In this document: one piece after another, positions 27,004-36,751 of the stretch | Layout: the number at the start of each line of letters is the position of its first letter | How positions within the stretch are numbered: the first letter of the stretch is position 1 | Source: Colwellia ponticola | GTDB taxonomy: Bacteria > Pseudomonadota > Gammaproteobacteria > Enterobacterales > Alteromonadaceae | Direction of reading: 5' to 3' | NCBI RefSeq assembly: GCF_005885605.1 | Contig: NZ_SZVP01000003.1 | Location: 272,800-336,799 of the forward strand | Length of the DNA stretch: 64,000 nucleotides | Program-made: the position numbers and the translations under genes | Notes under the pieces: generated by a model | Told to the model about the DNA's origin: nothing | Databases searched by the model: none | Seen by the model: only the letters and a program-made list of their open reading frames with translations

Positions 27004-27984
27004 CTACAGTTCGTTAAAATAAATAACTAAACTTCCACCACTTAAATTACTACCAACATTTATGTTTAAGCCGATACCAATATTATCAACTAGGTTAGTT
27101 ACTTTTTGAGTATTTAATAAAACACCTAAACCAAATTCATAATAATGAGACGTGCCTAAAGAAGGTGAAATATCTCCTCCAATATCCACCCTTTGTATTT
27201 TGGCAAAAAGAGATTCAGCATGAGATAACCCTTTGTAGAGTCGGTAATGTGCTTTTATCTCATTAGATACTTGCCAACCTTCAGGGGTTACCCCTCTATT
27301 ATAGCTAGGTCCCGCAAAGCCCCAACCATAAAAATAGTTATAGTCACTACTAAACTCCCAACGTCCCCAAGACTCCATTTTATGGTAAGCAAAACGAATA
27401 TTAGGCTCCATAATATAGGCATTACTATCTACATTGAAAATTAACTCATCAAATAGCGCACTAATTGATACTAATTCTGGGCTATTATAATCATGCTTAT
27501 TCCGATGGTGTGTCAGGTAATTACCAAAACGAGTACGTAACAACCAATGTGTGCTTAAGCGCCAATGACGAGAAAAGGCAGCATAACCGGTAAAGTTTCT
27601 GTTGATATTATTATCTTGAGGCTCAAAACCAAAATCAACATTATGTGATTGCTCCATAAACGCAATAGAAAAGTTGATTGCATCACTATAGTTAACGTTA
27701 TTACCAGCTAACTCAATATTATAAGGTAGGTTGATGACTTTAAGTTGATTACGGTTTTGAATTGTTTCAGACTCAATTTTTGAGTCTGTTTGAGATGAGT
27801 GGTGATTCCTGGGGTCTAAATATTTAGGATCAAAGTTAGCAAAACCAAAAGTCATTACTTCACTATTGCTAAGAAAAACAGATAAAGCATAAATCTGCTC
27901 ATAATATTTGTTTACCGAATTGGCCGAAACAATACTGGTAAAAAAACAAACTAAACACAGACTTGAACTATACTTTATTTTCAT
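27004..27984 (-). CDS. outer-membrane beta-barrel protein (Omp_AT-like)
   Basis: A 326-residue protein with a signal peptide (about 1-21, ending VSANS). The mature region alternates hydrophobic and polar residues in beta-strand fashion (TGYAAFSRHWRLSTHWLLRT, FDELIFNVDSNAYIMEPNIR) and ends SLVIYFNEL, a typical barrel C-terminus with a near-terminal aromatic. It resembles solitary autotransporter-type barrels found in vibrios and relatives. There is no passenger domain. It stands alone between the Rieske terminator and the repeat-containing gap near tRNA-Leu. Family placement is moderate and function unknown. Confidence 0.65.
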   Translation of the reverse strand: MKIKYSSSLCLVCFFTSIVSANSVNKYYEQIYALSVFLSNSEVMTFGFANFDPKYLDPRNHHSSQTDSKIESETIQNRNQLKVINLPYNIELAGNNVNYSDAINFSIAFMEQSHNVDFGFEPQDNNINRNFTGYAAFSRHWRLSTHWLLRTRFGNYLTHHRNKHDYNSPELVSISALFDELIFNVDSNAYIMEPNIRFAYHKMESWGRWEFSSDYNYFYGWGFAGPSYNRGVTPEGWQVSNEIKAHYRLYKGLSHAESLFAKIQRVDIGGDISPSLGTSHYYEFGLGVLLNTQKVTNLVDNIGIGLNINVGSNLSGGSLVIYFNEL

Positions 27985-28206
27985 TTATCAACACCTTAAG
28001 CTAGATTGACAATGTTTTTCTAATTCTTATATCGATATAGCAGTGCTTATTTAGGGAAATTTAACCACGCGAGGTTGGTATTAATTACTAAGAATTGTGA
28101 ATGCCAATGATTACTCTATCACTATCGCTCACAATGGTTAGCCAATACACTATGCTCCAACACCCTTCAATAATACCACGTTGATTAAGTGCTTTGCCAC
28201 TCCCCG

Positions 28207-28353
28207 AGAATTAAAAGCTTTAGAGGCAAGACTTTGATTGGAAAGAATGATTATTCAAAGAAATAGGCCTCTGTATTACCTAATAATACCAATCTGCATA
28301 AGAAAGTGATCTCTTAGCCAGAATTTAAAGGCTTAGAGGCAAGGCATTGATTG
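28207..28353. repeat. paired 34-bp direct repeats in the gap beside tRNA-Leu
   Basis: Copies at 28207-28240 and 28320-28353 match at 29 of 34 positions (core TTAGAGGCAAG, then TTGATTG). Each lies at the left side of an imperfect palindrome: AGAGGC...GCCTCT for the first, and CAAGGG-TTGTT-CCCTTG (28358-28374) for the second. This suggests a palindromic intergenic element present twice. The 27985-28448 gap otherwise holds only an inverted pair ATTGTGA/TCACAAT (28094-28135) and no ORF. Confidence 0.6.
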
Positions 28354-28448
28354 TAGGCAAGGGTTGTTCCCTTGTCAAAATCAATAAAAGACTTATCTCG
28401 AATATCATCGAAGCGCTTAAATGGGGCTTTAACATATAAAAATTACCC

Positions 28449-28477
28449 AAAAAAAAGCCGATTCATCACGAATCGGC
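28449..28477 (-). terminator. intrinsic terminator after tRNA-Leu
   Basis: Arms GCCGATTC and GAATCGGC pair perfectly around ATCAC. Read on the minus strand the hairpin is followed by eight Ts. It lies 28 bases past the tRNA 3' end and terminates the secG-tRNA transcript. Confidence 0.88.
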
Positions 28478-28505
28478 CTTTAGCTATCTATTGTATTAAG
28501 TTAAG

Positions 28506-28590
28506 TGGTGCGGATGGGGGGACTTGAACCCCCACGACCTAAGTCACCAGCCCCTCAAGCTGGCGCGTCTACCAATTCCGCCACATCCGC
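28506..28590 (-). tRNA. leuU: tRNA-Leu (anticodon GAG)
   Basis: A complete 85-base class II tRNA. The acceptor stem GCGGATG pairs with CATCCGC, discriminator A is followed by an encoded CCA, and the T arm is GGGGG-TTCAAGT-CCCCC. The anticodon stem CCAGC/GCTGG holds the loop TTGAGGG, giving anticodon GAG for CUC/CUU codons. A variable arm (TGACTTAGGTCG) fits leucine. Its position after secG is the same as E. coli leuU. The 3' end faces the repeat region and the catabolic island. Confidence 0.95.
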
Positions 28591-28690
28591 GCAATACTTA
28601 ACTTGTAAACTCTTTTAGTTATCTCTAGCTATCTAAGTTGAGGCTTAGTTAGCTATATTATCATTATCGAAATAAATTATCGAAGTAACT

Positions 28691-29095
28691 TTATTCTGGA
28701 ACCTTGCTATTGTCTGCTTCATTAACAGGCTCGTCAGATGCAGGTACATCACTATTATTAACAGCCGGTAGTGTCATTGTTTCAATGCTTTCAGTTGGAA
28801 TAGCATCAATCGCCTCTTCAGCAGGCACTGCTAGGTTATTCCACTCATCAACCGCTTTCGTTTTATTAGCGGTTAAGTTACCTAATATTAAGCTAATAAC
28901 AAAAAATGCCACGGCTAAGTAAGTTGTTGCTGAAGTTAAAAAATTACCTGAACCACCTGAACCAAAAACGGTTGCAGAAGAGCCAGCGCCAAAAGATGCG
29001 CCCATATCTGCGCCTTTACCTTGTTGAATTAATACTAAGCCAATAAGGGCTAACGCAATAAGTACATAGACGATAATTAATACTTGATACAACAT
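28691..29095 (-). CDS. secG: SecG, protein-export translocase subunit
   Basis: Two transmembrane helices (about residues 3-23 and 52-72) flank the conserved cytoplasmic loop QQGKGADMGASFGAGSSATVFGS, the SecG signature. SecG joins SecY and SecE in the inner-membrane translocon. The C-terminal tail from about 85 is acidic and repetitive, longer than needed for function, giving 134 residues against 110 in E. coli. It follows tpiA by one base and precedes tRNA-Leu. Confidence 0.93.
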   Translation of the reverse strand: MLYQVLIIVYVLIALALIGLVLIQQGKGADMGASFGAGSSATVFGSGGSGNFLTSATTYLAVAFFVISLILGNLTANKTKAVDEWNNLAVPAEEAIDAIPTESIETMTLPAVNNSDVPASDEPVNEADNSKVPE

Positions 29096-29096
29096 T

Positions 29097-29867
29097 CTAT
29101 TTTCCTTTAGCTGCTAAACAAATTGTTTTAAATTGTTCGGCTTTTAAACTAGCACCACCAATAAGACCACCGTCTATATCAGCTTGTGCAAATAATTCTT
29201 CACAGTTAGCTGCATTAACGCTGCCACCGTAGAGCAAGGGTACTTTATTCGCTACTTGCTCATTATGTTGAGCTAAAAATTGACGAATAAACTGATGTGT
29301 TTCTTGTGCCATAGCACTTGATGCTGTTTTACCTGTTCCTATGGCCCAAACTGGCTCATAAGCAATAACAACATCATTAAATTTGTTTATACCAATTTCA
29401 TCGATAACTGGCTGAATCTGTGCTGATAATACAGATTCGGTTTGTCCGTTTGCTCGTTCTGCTTCACTTTCACCAATACATAATATCGGTGTTAATCCAG
29501 CATTTAATGCGACATGAACTTTTTTAGCTACCTGTAACGATGTTTCATTATATAAGCTTCTACGCTCAGAATGTCCCAAGATAACATAATGAATAGCTAA
29601 ATCTTGTAATATAGCTGTAGATACCTCACCAGTGTAAGCACCACTGTCATGTTCACTGACATTTTGAGAGCCTACCTGAATAGCGTCATTTAAGTTAGCC
29701 GCTGTTATTTTCTGATTAAGTTCAGATAAATAAGGAAAGCTTGGACAAATAACCACATCTACATGAGATGGTAAGTTAATGCTTGCTAACGCTGAAACCA
29801 TAGAGCTAACTAGGGCTGAGTCTCCGTTCATTTTCCAATTTGCGGCTACAATTGCTTGTCTAGTCAT
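29097..29867 (-). CDS. tpiA: triosephosphate isomerase
   Basis: The TIM-barrel enzyme interconverts dihydroxyacetone phosphate and glyceraldehyde 3-phosphate. Active-site residues are visible: Asn-x-Lys in AANWKMNG, the electrophilic His in ILGHSERR and the catalytic Glu in AYEPVWAIGTGKTA, followed by the flexible lid. The phosphate-binding LLYGGSVN and GGLIGGASL are intact. Its place between glmM and secG differs from E. coli, where tpiA is elsewhere. Confidence 0.95.
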   Translation of the reverse strand: MTRQAIVAANWKMNGDSALVSSMVSALASINLPSHVDVVICPSFPYLSELNQKITAANLNDAIQVGSQNVSEHDSGAYTGEVSTAILQDLAIHYVILGHSERRSLYNETSLQVAKKVHVALNAGLTPILCIGESEAERANGQTESVLSAQIQPVIDEIGINKFNDVVIAYEPVWAIGTGKTASSAMAQETHQFIRQFLAQHNEQVANKVPLLYGGSVNAANCEELFAQADIDGGLIGGASLKAEQFKTICLAAKGK

Positions 29868-29999
29868 TTATACCTCAGAACCTATAATATTATTTTTAAC
29901 GTCGATAAATGTTATCTTTTGACATCAATAAAAAAGTTAACTGAGGCCATTGCTAAAATGAAGCCGCGAGATAGTAACTAACCTAGACAAAAGATACAA

Positions 30000-30092
30000 G
30001 TGTTTAACACAGTTCTTTTACTGGTTGCAGTTTTTTTATACTTAATCGCGGCATTTTATTACTACGCTATAACTAAGAGTCGCTGTGACTAG
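30000..30092 (+). CDS. possible 30-residue membrane microprotein (uncertain)
   Basis: In the gap between tpiA and glmM, on the strand opposite both, a GTG-started frame of 30 codons encodes one strong hydrophobic helix (TVLLLVAVFLYLIAAFYYY) followed by a short polar, basic tail. No good ribosome site is visible, so it may be chance. Single-helix microproteins of this size exist in bacteria but no family is recognised. Confidence 0.2.
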   Translation: MFNTVLLLVAVFLYLIAAFYYYAITKSRCD

Positions 30093-30114
30093 CATTAATA
30101 ACCACTAACCTTAA

Positions 30115-31452
30115 TTATTTAACACACTTCACTACATCAGCAATTTTGTTAGCAAGTAAAGTGACTTCATCAAGATCTGGACCTTCAACCATAACTCGAA
30201 TAAGTGGCTCAGTACCCGATTTACGTAGTAATACTCTACCTCGACCGGTCAGTATTTCATTAACTTCAGCAACAGCGGCTAATACATCGGCATCTTTTAA
30301 TGGATTATTCTCACCAGAAAAACGTACATTAACCAATAGTTGCGGTAGCATTGTAATACCTTGGCGCAATGCATGTAAGGATTTTTTCTGTTTAGTTACT
30401 GCAGTAAGTACATTAAGGGCTGCAATTATACCATCACCTGTAGAGGTATGATTAAGGTTAATAACATGACCTGAGTTTTCTGCGCCAAGCTGCCATCCTT
30501 TTTCTCGTAATAGCTCCATCACATGACGATCACCCACTTTACTACGGGCAAACTCAATATCGAGCGCTTCAAAGGCTAACTCTAAGCCCATGTTGCTCAT
30601 TAACGTACCCACTACTCCACCGTCTTTACGGCCAGATGTTAGATCATTACAAGCAATAATATAAATAATTTCATCGCCATCAATTACATAGCCTGTATGG
30701 TCTACCATCATAATACGATCGCCATCACCATCAAGGGCAATACCTAAGTCAGCATTATGCTCAACAACAGCTTTGCTGATCGCATCCATCGATGTTGCGC
30801 CACAACCATCATTAATATTGGTACCGTTAGGTGCTGTGCCTATTTCGATAACCGTCGCACCTAGTTCACGAAATACGTTGGGTGCTATATGGTAAGTTGC
30901 TCCATGTGCGCAATCAACCACTATGGTTAACTCTTTCAATGAGCTTTGGCTAGGAAAATTACTTTTACAAAATTCTATATAACGCCCTGCAGCATCGTTG
31001 ATACGCGTGGCTTTACCTAATTTTGCTGAATCAACACAGCCCATTGGTTTATCTAGTTGCGCTTCTATCGCTTGCTCAACATCATCGGGAAGTTTTTCGC
31101 CGCTATTAGAGAAGAATTTAATACCATTATCATAAAACGGATTATGTGAAGCGCTAATCACAACACCCGCTTCTGCTCTAAAGGTTTTAGTTAAATAAGC
31201 TATCCCAGGTGTTGGCATAGGACCAAGCAGTCCTACGTCGATACCAGCCGCTGAAAAGCCAGCTTCAAGGGCTGATTCAAGCATATAACCTGAAATTCGT
31301 GTGTCTTTGCCAATAAGTACCTTTTTAGTACCTTGTCCTGCTAATACTTTACCTGCGGCATAACCTAGTTTCATCACAAAATCAGGGGTTATTGGGTATT
31401 GTCCCACTAAACCGCGTATTCCATCGGTACCAAAATATTTACGTTCTGACAT
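30115..31452 (-). CDS. glmM: phosphoglucosamine mutase
   Basis: It converts glucosamine-6-phosphate to glucosamine-1-phosphate for peptidoglycan and LPS precursors. The catalytic phosphoserine loop is [12 protein letters not shown] (Ser about 102), the Mg-binding loop is DGDGDRIMM, the sugar-binding loop GAENSGHVI and the phosphate loop [12 protein letters not shown]. The length of 445 residues equals E. coli GlmM. Gene order with folP and ftsH is conserved. Confidence 0.96.
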   Translation of the reverse strand: MSERKYFGTDGIRGLVGQYPITPDFVMKLGYAAGKVLAGQGTKKVLIGKDTRISGYMLESALEAGFSAAGIDVGLLGPMPTPGIAYLTKTFRAEAGVVISASHNPFYDNGIKFFSNSGEKLPDDVEQAIEAQLDKPMGCVDSAKLGKATRINDAAGRYIEFCKSNFPSQSSLKELTIVVDCAHGATYHIAPNVFRELGATVIEIGTAPNGTNINDGCGATSMDAISKAVVEHNADLGIALDGDGDRIMMVDHTGYVIDGDEIIYIIACNDLTSGRKDGGVVGTLMSNMGLELAFEALDIEFARSKVGDRHVMELLREKGWQLGAENSGHVINLNHTSTGDGIIAALNVLTAVTKQKKSLHALRQGITMLPQLLVNVRFSGENNPLKDADVLAAVAEVNEILTGRGRVLLRKSGTEPLIRVMVEGPDLDEVTLLANKIADVVKCVK

Positions 31453-31559
31453 ATCTTTCCTTATATACTTATTTTTATAGCTTTAGTCATTGCAGCGCTA
31501 TTGATTATCTATCAGTTAGGTTTGCGTAACTTTATCTATTTTTATGCTACAACTGCACC

Positions 31560-32414
31560 TCATTGGTACTGAGCGGTTATCGATAACACGTTTAGCGCAT
31601 CAACGGTTTCTTTAACATCATGGACACGAATAATATGTGCATTTTGCTGTGCTGCTATTATAGCGGTAGTTAAACTACCTGCAAGACGTTCATTAACATT
31701 GCGCGTTAATAAATTACCAATCATTGATTTCCTCGAGGTTCCTGATAACAAAGGTAAACCGAGATCTTGAAATTGGCTTAATTGGGCAAGTAATTGATAA
31801 TTTTGTTCTAAGGTTTTACCAAAACCAAAACCGGGGTCTAAAATGAGTCGATTTCGGTTAATACCCGCTTGCTCACACACCTTAATGCGCTCGATAAAAA
31901 ACTGTTTAACTTCGCTAATAACTTCATCATAGTGAGGGTTTTCTTGCATCGAACGAGGTAAGCCTTGCATATGCATTAAACATACGGGAGTATCGCTTTG
32001 TGCTAATACGGCTAAACAACCTTCATTTTGTAATGCCCTGACATCATTAATAATATCGGCGCCATAAGCAATGGCTTCAGCCATAACTACGGCCTTACTA
32101 GTATCAATAGAGACTTTGATATTAAGCCTTGCTTTAATCGCTTTAAGTAACGGAATAACCCGCGCCAACTCTTCTGCTTCACTTACCGCATCTGCGCCAG
32201 GGCGTGTTGACTCACCACCAATATCAATAATATCAACGCCGTCGACGATCATTTGTTCCACTTGCGCTAACGCGTTATCAAAGTTAGCAAACTTTCCACC
32301 ATCAGAGAACGAATCAGGGGTTACATTTAAAATCCCCATCACTTGTGGCTTAATAAATTTACCTTGCTGTTCGCTGTGCGATGGATTTGCTAAACGTACT
32401 TTATTTTGTGTCAT
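31560..32414 (-). CDS. folP: dihydropteroate synthase
   Basis: This folate enzyme joins p-aminobenzoate to the pterin pyrophosphate. Signature motifs are MGILNVTPDSFSDGG, DIGGESTRPGA, the pterin-binding Asp in NDVRALQ, LMHMQG, LDPGFGFGK and the sulfonamide-contact region LSGTSRKS. The frame ends DALNVLSITAQYQ. It follows ftsH after a terminator, so its promoter is probably in the 151-base gap after ftsH. Confidence 0.95.
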   Translation of the reverse strand: MTQNKVRLANPSHSEQQGKFIKPQVMGILNVTPDSFSDGGKFANFDNALAQVEQMIVDGVDIIDIGGESTRPGADAVSEAEELARVIPLLKAIKARLNIKVSIDTSKAVVMAEAIAYGADIINDVRALQNEGCLAVLAQSDTPVCLMHMQGLPRSMQENPHYDEVISEVKQFFIERIKVCEQAGINRNRLILDPGFGFGKTLEQNYQLLAQLSQFQDLGLPLLSGTSRKSMIGNLLTRNVNERLAGSLTTAIIAAQQNAHIIRVHDVKETVDALNVLSITAQYQ

Positions 32415-32470
32415 GAATTAATCTTTTTTTAATTGATTTAAACTATGTTGTTATGACTAACTTATAGCTA

Positions 32471-32508
32471 AAAAAAACCTCGATACTTGCGGTAAATATC
32501 GAGGTTTT
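32471..32508 (-). terminator. intrinsic terminator after ftsH
   Basis: Arms AAAACCTCGATA and TATCGAGGTTTT pair perfectly over 12 bp around an 11-base loop. On the minus strand the hairpin runs into seven Ts. It separates ftsH from folP. Confidence 0.85.
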
Positions 32509-32565
32509 ATTATTAAAGCTATTTATTAACAAGCTAGATATGCTACCTAAGGTAACAAGCCTATA

Positions 32566-34557
32566 TTAATTTGACGGTGTTTCGCCATTTGGCTTACTCG
32601 TATCAGGCTTTGCCTCTGTAGACTGCTCAGCCTCTTCTGTAGGCTTACTGGTTTTTTCAACGTCAGGCGCTTTATTACCTTTATTACCCTTATTCTTGTC
32701 AGAGTTAGTACTGGAACTGTCGTTATCTGCCCAACCTGCTGGTGCACGAACGGTTGTTCTTGCCATTAAATCATCAATTTGTAAAGCGTCAATAGTCTCA
32801 TACTTCATTAAACAATCTTTCATGGCATGTAAAATATCCATGTTTTCTTTAATTAAGTTTTCTGCACGCTGGTAATTACGATGAATAACGTCTTTGATTT
32901 CGTTATCAATATCTTTAGCTGTTTCATCAGACATATGCAGTGATTTTGCCGACGTACGACCTAAGAACACTTCACCTTCTTCTTCAGCAAATAGCATAGG
33001 ACCCATTTTTTCAGATAGACCCCATTGCGTTACCATTTTACGGGCAATATTAGTGGCTCGCTCAATATCGTTTGAAGCGCCAGTAGACACTTTGTCACTA
33101 CCGTAAATAAGGTCTTCAGCAACACGACCACCATATAAAGAAGAAATATTACTTTCTAGATGCTGCTTAGAATGACTAAATCTATCTTGCTCTGGTAAGT
33201 ACATAGTTACCCCAAGAGCACGACCACGAGGAATAATACTCACTTTATAAACAGGGTCATGATCAGGCACCAAACGGCCAATAATAGCGTGACCTGCTTC
33301 ATGGTATGCGGTCATTTCTCTTTCAGATTCACTCATCACCATAGACTTACGTTCTGAGCCCATCATAATTTTATCTTTAGCCGCATCAAATTCTTTCATA
33401 CTCACCAAGCGAAGTTCACCACGAGCAGCACATAAGGCCGCTTCGTTCACTAAGTTTGCTAAGTCTGCACCTGAGAAACCAGGCGTACCACGGGCAATAA
33501 CTTCAGCTTTAACATCATCACCTAATGGCACTTTGCGCATATGTACTTTAAGAATTTGTTCACGACCTTTAATGTCAGGTAAACCAACAGTTACTTGACG
33601 ATCAAAACGACCAGGGCGAAGTAATGCTGGGTCTAATACGTCTGGACGGTTAGTTGCAGCAATAACAATAACGCCTTCATTACCTTCAAAACCATCCATC
33701 TCTACTAACATTTGGTTTAATGTTTGCTCACGTTCATCGTGTCCACCACCCATGCCTGCACCACGTTGACGACCTACGGCATCTATTTCATCAATAAAGA
33801 TGATACAAGGGGCTGCTTTTTTAGCTTGTTCGAACATGTCACGAACACGCGAGGCACCAACACCCACAAACATTTCAACAAAATCTGAACCTGAAATAGT
33901 AAAGAACGGTACTTTTGCTTCACCAGCAATCGCTTTGGCGAGTAATGTTTTACCTGTACCAGGTTGACCAACCAGTAAAATACCAGAAGGAATACGTCCA
34001 CCGAGTTTTTGAAAGCGACTAGGCTCACGCAAATAATCGACTAATTCAGCAACATCTTCTTTAGCTTCGTCACAACCAGCAACATCAGCGAAAGTTGTTT
34101 TAATCTGCTCTTCGGTCAATTGACGTGCTTTTGACTTACCAAAAGACATAGCGCCTTTACCGCCACCGCCTTGCATTTGACGCATGAAGAAAATCCATAC
34201 ACCAATAAGTAATATCATCGGGAACCAAGAAACAAAGATAGTAGTTAAGAAGCTGGTTTCTTCAGGTAATTTACCTTGCGCACGTACACCTTGCTTAACA
34301 AGGTCATTAATTAAATCGCGGTCATAACCACCTGGCACCACTGTTTTATAGGCTTCACCACTACGTTTTTCACCGGTAATTACGCCATTTCTATCGACAT
34401 TTGCATCTCGAATTTGCCCTTGACGAACATCCTGAATAAAGCGGGTATAGTCCATTGCTTTATCTTGAGAAGAATCCGGAGAGAAACTCTGAAATACACT
34501 CATCAAAACAACTGCAATCACTAACCATAGAATAAGATTTTTTGCCATATCGCTCAA
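32566..34557 (-). CDS. ftsH: ATP-dependent zinc metalloprotease FtsH
   Basis: A membrane AAA+ protease of 663 residues. Two N-terminal helices flank a periplasmic loop. The ATPase has Walker A GQPGTGKT, Walker [10 protein letters not shown], the pore motif [13 protein letters not shown] and the second region of homology [20 protein letters not shown]. The zinc site is HEAGH, with a third Asp ligand expected in the D1 region. It degrades misfolded membrane proteins and regulators such as LpxC. The C-terminal 60 residues are a low-complexity Ser/Lys/Glu tail. Upstream in other genomes lies rlmE; here a 985-base interval with a GlcG-like gene separates them. Confidence 0.96.
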   Translation of the reverse strand: MSDMAKNLILWLVIAVVLMSVFQSFSPDSSQDKAMDYTRFIQDVRQGQIRDANVDRNGVITGEKRSGEAYKTVVPGGYDRDLINDLVKQGVRAQGKLPEETSFLTTIFVSWFPMILLIGVWIFFMRQMQGGGGKGAMSFGKSKARQLTEEQIKTTFADVAGCDEAKEDVAELVDYLREPSRFQKLGGRIPSGILLVGQPGTGKTLLAKAIAGEAKVPFFTISGSDFVEMFVGVGASRVRDMFEQAKKAAPCIIFIDEIDAVGRQRGAGMGGGHDEREQTLNQMLVEMDGFEGNEGVIVIAATNRPDVLDPALLRPGRFDRQVTVGLPDIKGREQILKVHMRKVPLGDDVKAEVIARGTPGFSGADLANLVNEAALCAARGELRLVSMKEFDAAKDKIMMGSERKSMVMSESEREMTAYHEAGHAIIGRLVPDHDPVYKVSIIPRGRALGVTMYLPEQDRFSHSKQHLESNISSLYGGRVAEDLIYGSDKVSTGASNDIERATNIARKMVTQWGLSEKMGPMLFAEEEGEVFLGRTSAKSLHMSDETAKDIDNEIKDVIHRNYQRAENLIKENMDILHAMKDCLMKYETIDALQIDDLMARTTVRAPAGWADNDSSSTNSDKNKGNKGNKAPDVEKTSKPTEEAEQSTEAKPDTSKPNGETPSN

Positions 34558-34891
34558 CTTATTGACCTCTTGTAATATTTAATATCTTTATTAGAATGAA
34601 TCTTTACTAGTTTATTGTGCCTAACTTACTACAATTCAAGGCTAGTCGCTATTTAACTTTAATCGTAAGTAACAACTAGTTACATTAAACAGTTAAATAG
34701 TCTCTTTGGCTATGACTTATTTACCTTTTGTATGTGGTAATTAATAGTCAATCAACTATTGCCAACTCGCAGATAAGGACTTAATAAATTATTAAGTCTA
34801 TTAGTTTATCATTTAAATACCAACAGAGGTAAAACAGTGTGCACTCTTTGTCATCACTGTATTTATACTGAGTAAGGTGCTTTACTTACTT
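34558..34891. other. intergenic region upstream of ftsH
   Basis: A 334-base stretch with no ORF. It contains a perfect AT-rich inverted repeat, GACTTAAT-AAATT-ATTAAGTC (34778-34798). The ftsH promoter should lie here; in enteric bacteria it is heat-shock controlled, but I see no convincing sigma-32 element. Confidence 0.4.
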
Positions 34892-35428
34892 CTACTTTAA
34901 AGCCATTAAGCCAGCTTTTGCAATGCGTACATCCTCACTGCCATGCGCACCGCCAACACCAATACCGCCAACGACCGTACCGTTAATATAAATAGGCACA
35001 CCACCATCAAGCAGTAGAATATTTTCATCTAAATATCGTAAATCTTCAGGAATAGTACCGTCTTTAATCCCCTTTGCAATAACCGCTGTTTCTCTTTTTT
35101 GTGAGTTAGCGGTGTAGGCTTTTTTATAACTTGCTCTAATAGTATGCACACCGGCTTTATGATCTCTTAACACGGCTAATGTTTGACCAGAGCTGTCAAC
35201 AACCGTTATCGATACGGCTAACTTATCTTTATGAGCTTGTAGGGCTGCTAAATTAACAATATTCTGCGCCATAGACCCTGTCAATACAGGAGTCATTACC
35301 ACGCCGTTAATGACACTTGCCATCTCATCACTTGCCTCTTTGTTTTGCGTTACGTCTGCTGAGTTGGCATAGGCACTCGTTGAAACAAGTGCTGCGAACA
35401 ATAGCGCAGACCTTAATTTTTTTTTCAT
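34892..35428 (-). CDS. GlcG/HbpS-family protein (DUF336), exported
   Basis: A signal peptide (about 1-21, ending SAYAN) precedes a GlcG/HbpS domain of about 140 residues. Typical motifs are [27 protein letters not shown]-like [10 protein letters not shown] and the C-terminal [32 protein letters not shown]. Members bind haem or cobalamin-like ligands in some species, and others are of unknown role. The exported form here suggests a periplasmic or extracellular site. It interrupts the usual rlmE-ftsH pairing. Confidence 0.78.
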   Translation of the reverse strand: MKKKLRSALLFAALVSTSAYANSADVTQNKEASDEMASVINGVVMTPVLTGSMAQNIVNLAALQAHKDKLAVSITVVDSSGQTLAVLRDHKAGVHTIRASYKKAYTANSQKRETAVIAKGIKDGTIPEDLRYLDENILLLDGGVPIYINGTVVGGIGVGGAHGSEDVRIAKAGLMALK

Positions 35429-35469
35429 TATTACACCCTGGTAATTGTTAGATTATAAGTACTGCTTCT

Positions 35470-35493
35470 TAACTAATTAACTAATTAACTAAC
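35470..35493. repeat. 8-bp tandem repeat upstream of the GlcG-like gene
   Basis: Three contiguous units of TAACTAAT/TAACTAAC lie 42-65 bases before the start of the exported GlcG-like gene, near where its promoter should be. The unit length is not a multiple of three, but it lies in non-coding DNA. Confidence 0.6.
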
Positions 35494-35542
35494 TAAGTTG
35501 CTATAGAGCTCTGCTTTGTTCACTATTATCGACAACCTACCA

Positions 35543-36175
35543 CTAGTTGCCCTCGTAGCCCGTGGCAACTAAATAAACCTCGCGCGAACGAGCCCTTGAT
35601 GACTCGGGTTTACGGGTTTTGACTGTGGTAAATACGCTGCGAACTTCTTTCATAAATTGCTCGAAACCAGCACCTTGGAAAACTTTCACTACGAATGCAC
35701 CATTAGTTTTTAGCACTTCTCTACACATTTCTAATGCAAGTTCGACCAAATACATACTACGCGCTGAGTCAGCACTTTCATTACCAGTCATATTCGCTGC
35801 CATATCTGACATCACCACATCAATATTTTTACCGCCGATACGATTTAGCAGTGCTTCTAGTACAGCCTCCTCACGAAAGTCTCCTTCAAGAAAGTCAACA
35901 CCAACGATGGCATCCATTGGCAGAATATCACAGGCAACAACTAAGCCTTTATCGCCAACGGCTTTAACCGCGTATTCAGACCAACCACCAGGCGCTGCGC
36001 CTAAATCAACCACTTTCATTCCAGGTTTTATCAGCTTGTCTTTATTATTGATTTCTTCTAATTTAAACACAGCCCGTGAACGTAACCCCAAACGTTGTGC
36101 TTTTTTTACATATTCATCATCAAAATGCTCATCTAACCACTTTTGACTGCTGCCTTTGTGCTTTTTATTTGCCAT
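35543..36175 (-). CDS. rlmE: 23S rRNA (U2552) 2'-O-ribose methyltransferase
   Basis: RlmE (FtsJ/RrmJ) methylates the A-loop of 23S rRNA late in 50S assembly. The SAM motif [15 protein letters not shown] is intact. The K-D-K-E tetrad is visible: Lys about residue 39 in SRAVFKLEE, Asp in VMSDMAAN, Lys in [10 protein letters not shown] and Glu in ARSREVYLV. The length of 210 matches the family. It is divergent from yhbY, as in E. coli. Confidence 0.95.
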   Translation of the reverse strand: MANKKHKGSSQKWLDEHFDDEYVKKAQRLGLRSRAVFKLEEINNKDKLIKPGMKVVDLGAAPGGWSEYAVKAVGDKGLVVACDILPMDAIVGVDFLEGDFREEAVLEALLNRIGGKNIDVVMSDMAANMTGNESADSARSMYLVELALEMCREVLKTNGAFVVKVFQGAGFEQFMKEVRSVFTTVKTRKPESSRARSREVYLVATGYEGN

Positions 36176-36344
36176 GTATATTTACCATGTATTTGCTTAC
36201 TGATAATAACCGCTTTACTTGAAGATGCAGAATTCAAGTGAAGCGGATATAAAGAATATTGAGTTATTTAACTATTAGTATTAATCATCACAAGATAAGG
36301 GTAAAATGATAGCAATTCAAGGCAACAAATAACGAAACTTAGTA

Positions 36345-36641
36345 ATGAGCTTAAACAAAAAACAAATTCAACACCTTAAAGGTGTAGCGCACCCATTAAA
36401 ACCAGTCGTTTTATTGGGCAATAATGGTTTAACTGAAGCGGTTGTAGCAGAAATTGATTATGCGCTAAGTCACCATGAATTAATTAAAGTGAAAATCCCT
36501 ACCGATGACAAAGAAACGAAAGCATTAATCGTTGAAGCTATTTGTCGTGAAACGAAATCGACTCAAGTGCAAGTGATTGGCAAAACTTTAGTCATCTATC
36601 GTGAAAGTGCTGAAAAGAAAATTAGAATCCCTAAAGCTTAA
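36345..36641 (+). CDS. yhbY: YhbY/CRM-domain RNA-binding protein
   Basis: A 98-residue single CRM-domain protein. It has the motif KGVAHPLKPVVLLGNNGLTEAVVAEI and the basic loop HELIKVKIP, close to E. coli YhbY, which associates with pre-50S ribosomes. It is divergent from rlmE with about 170 bases between and ends at a bidirectional terminator shared with greA. Confidence 0.94.
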   Translation: MSLNKKQIQHLKGVAHPLKPVVLLGNNGLTEAVVAEIDYALSHHELIKVKIPTDDKETKALIVEAICRETKSTQVQVIGKTLVIYRESAEKKIRIPKA

Positions 36642-36677
36642 TCAACCTTTGATTTATCCTTTTGCACTAAGCAAACA

Positions 36678-36705
36678 AAAAATGACCACAATCGTGGTCA
36701 TTTTT
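36678..36705. terminator. bidirectional terminator between yhbY and greA
   Basis: Arms AAAAATGACCAC and GTGGTCATTTTT pair perfectly over 12 bp around a four-base loop. Each strand ends in a run of Ts, so it serves the convergent yhbY and greA transcripts. Confidence 0.9.
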
Positions 36706-36751
36706 ATTTCCGCTATCACCCCTATCTTATGATATACGGTAGGTAATGATA

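Noticed and set aside
27985..28448. CRISPR-like array in the gap next to tRNA-Leu
   Set aside because: Only two imperfect copies, unequal spacing and no cas genes; they are better viewed as palindromic intergenic repeats.
35619..36146. A 175-codon plus-strand frame opposite rlmE
   Set aside because: Entirely antisense to a conserved methyltransferase and Ser-rich without family features.
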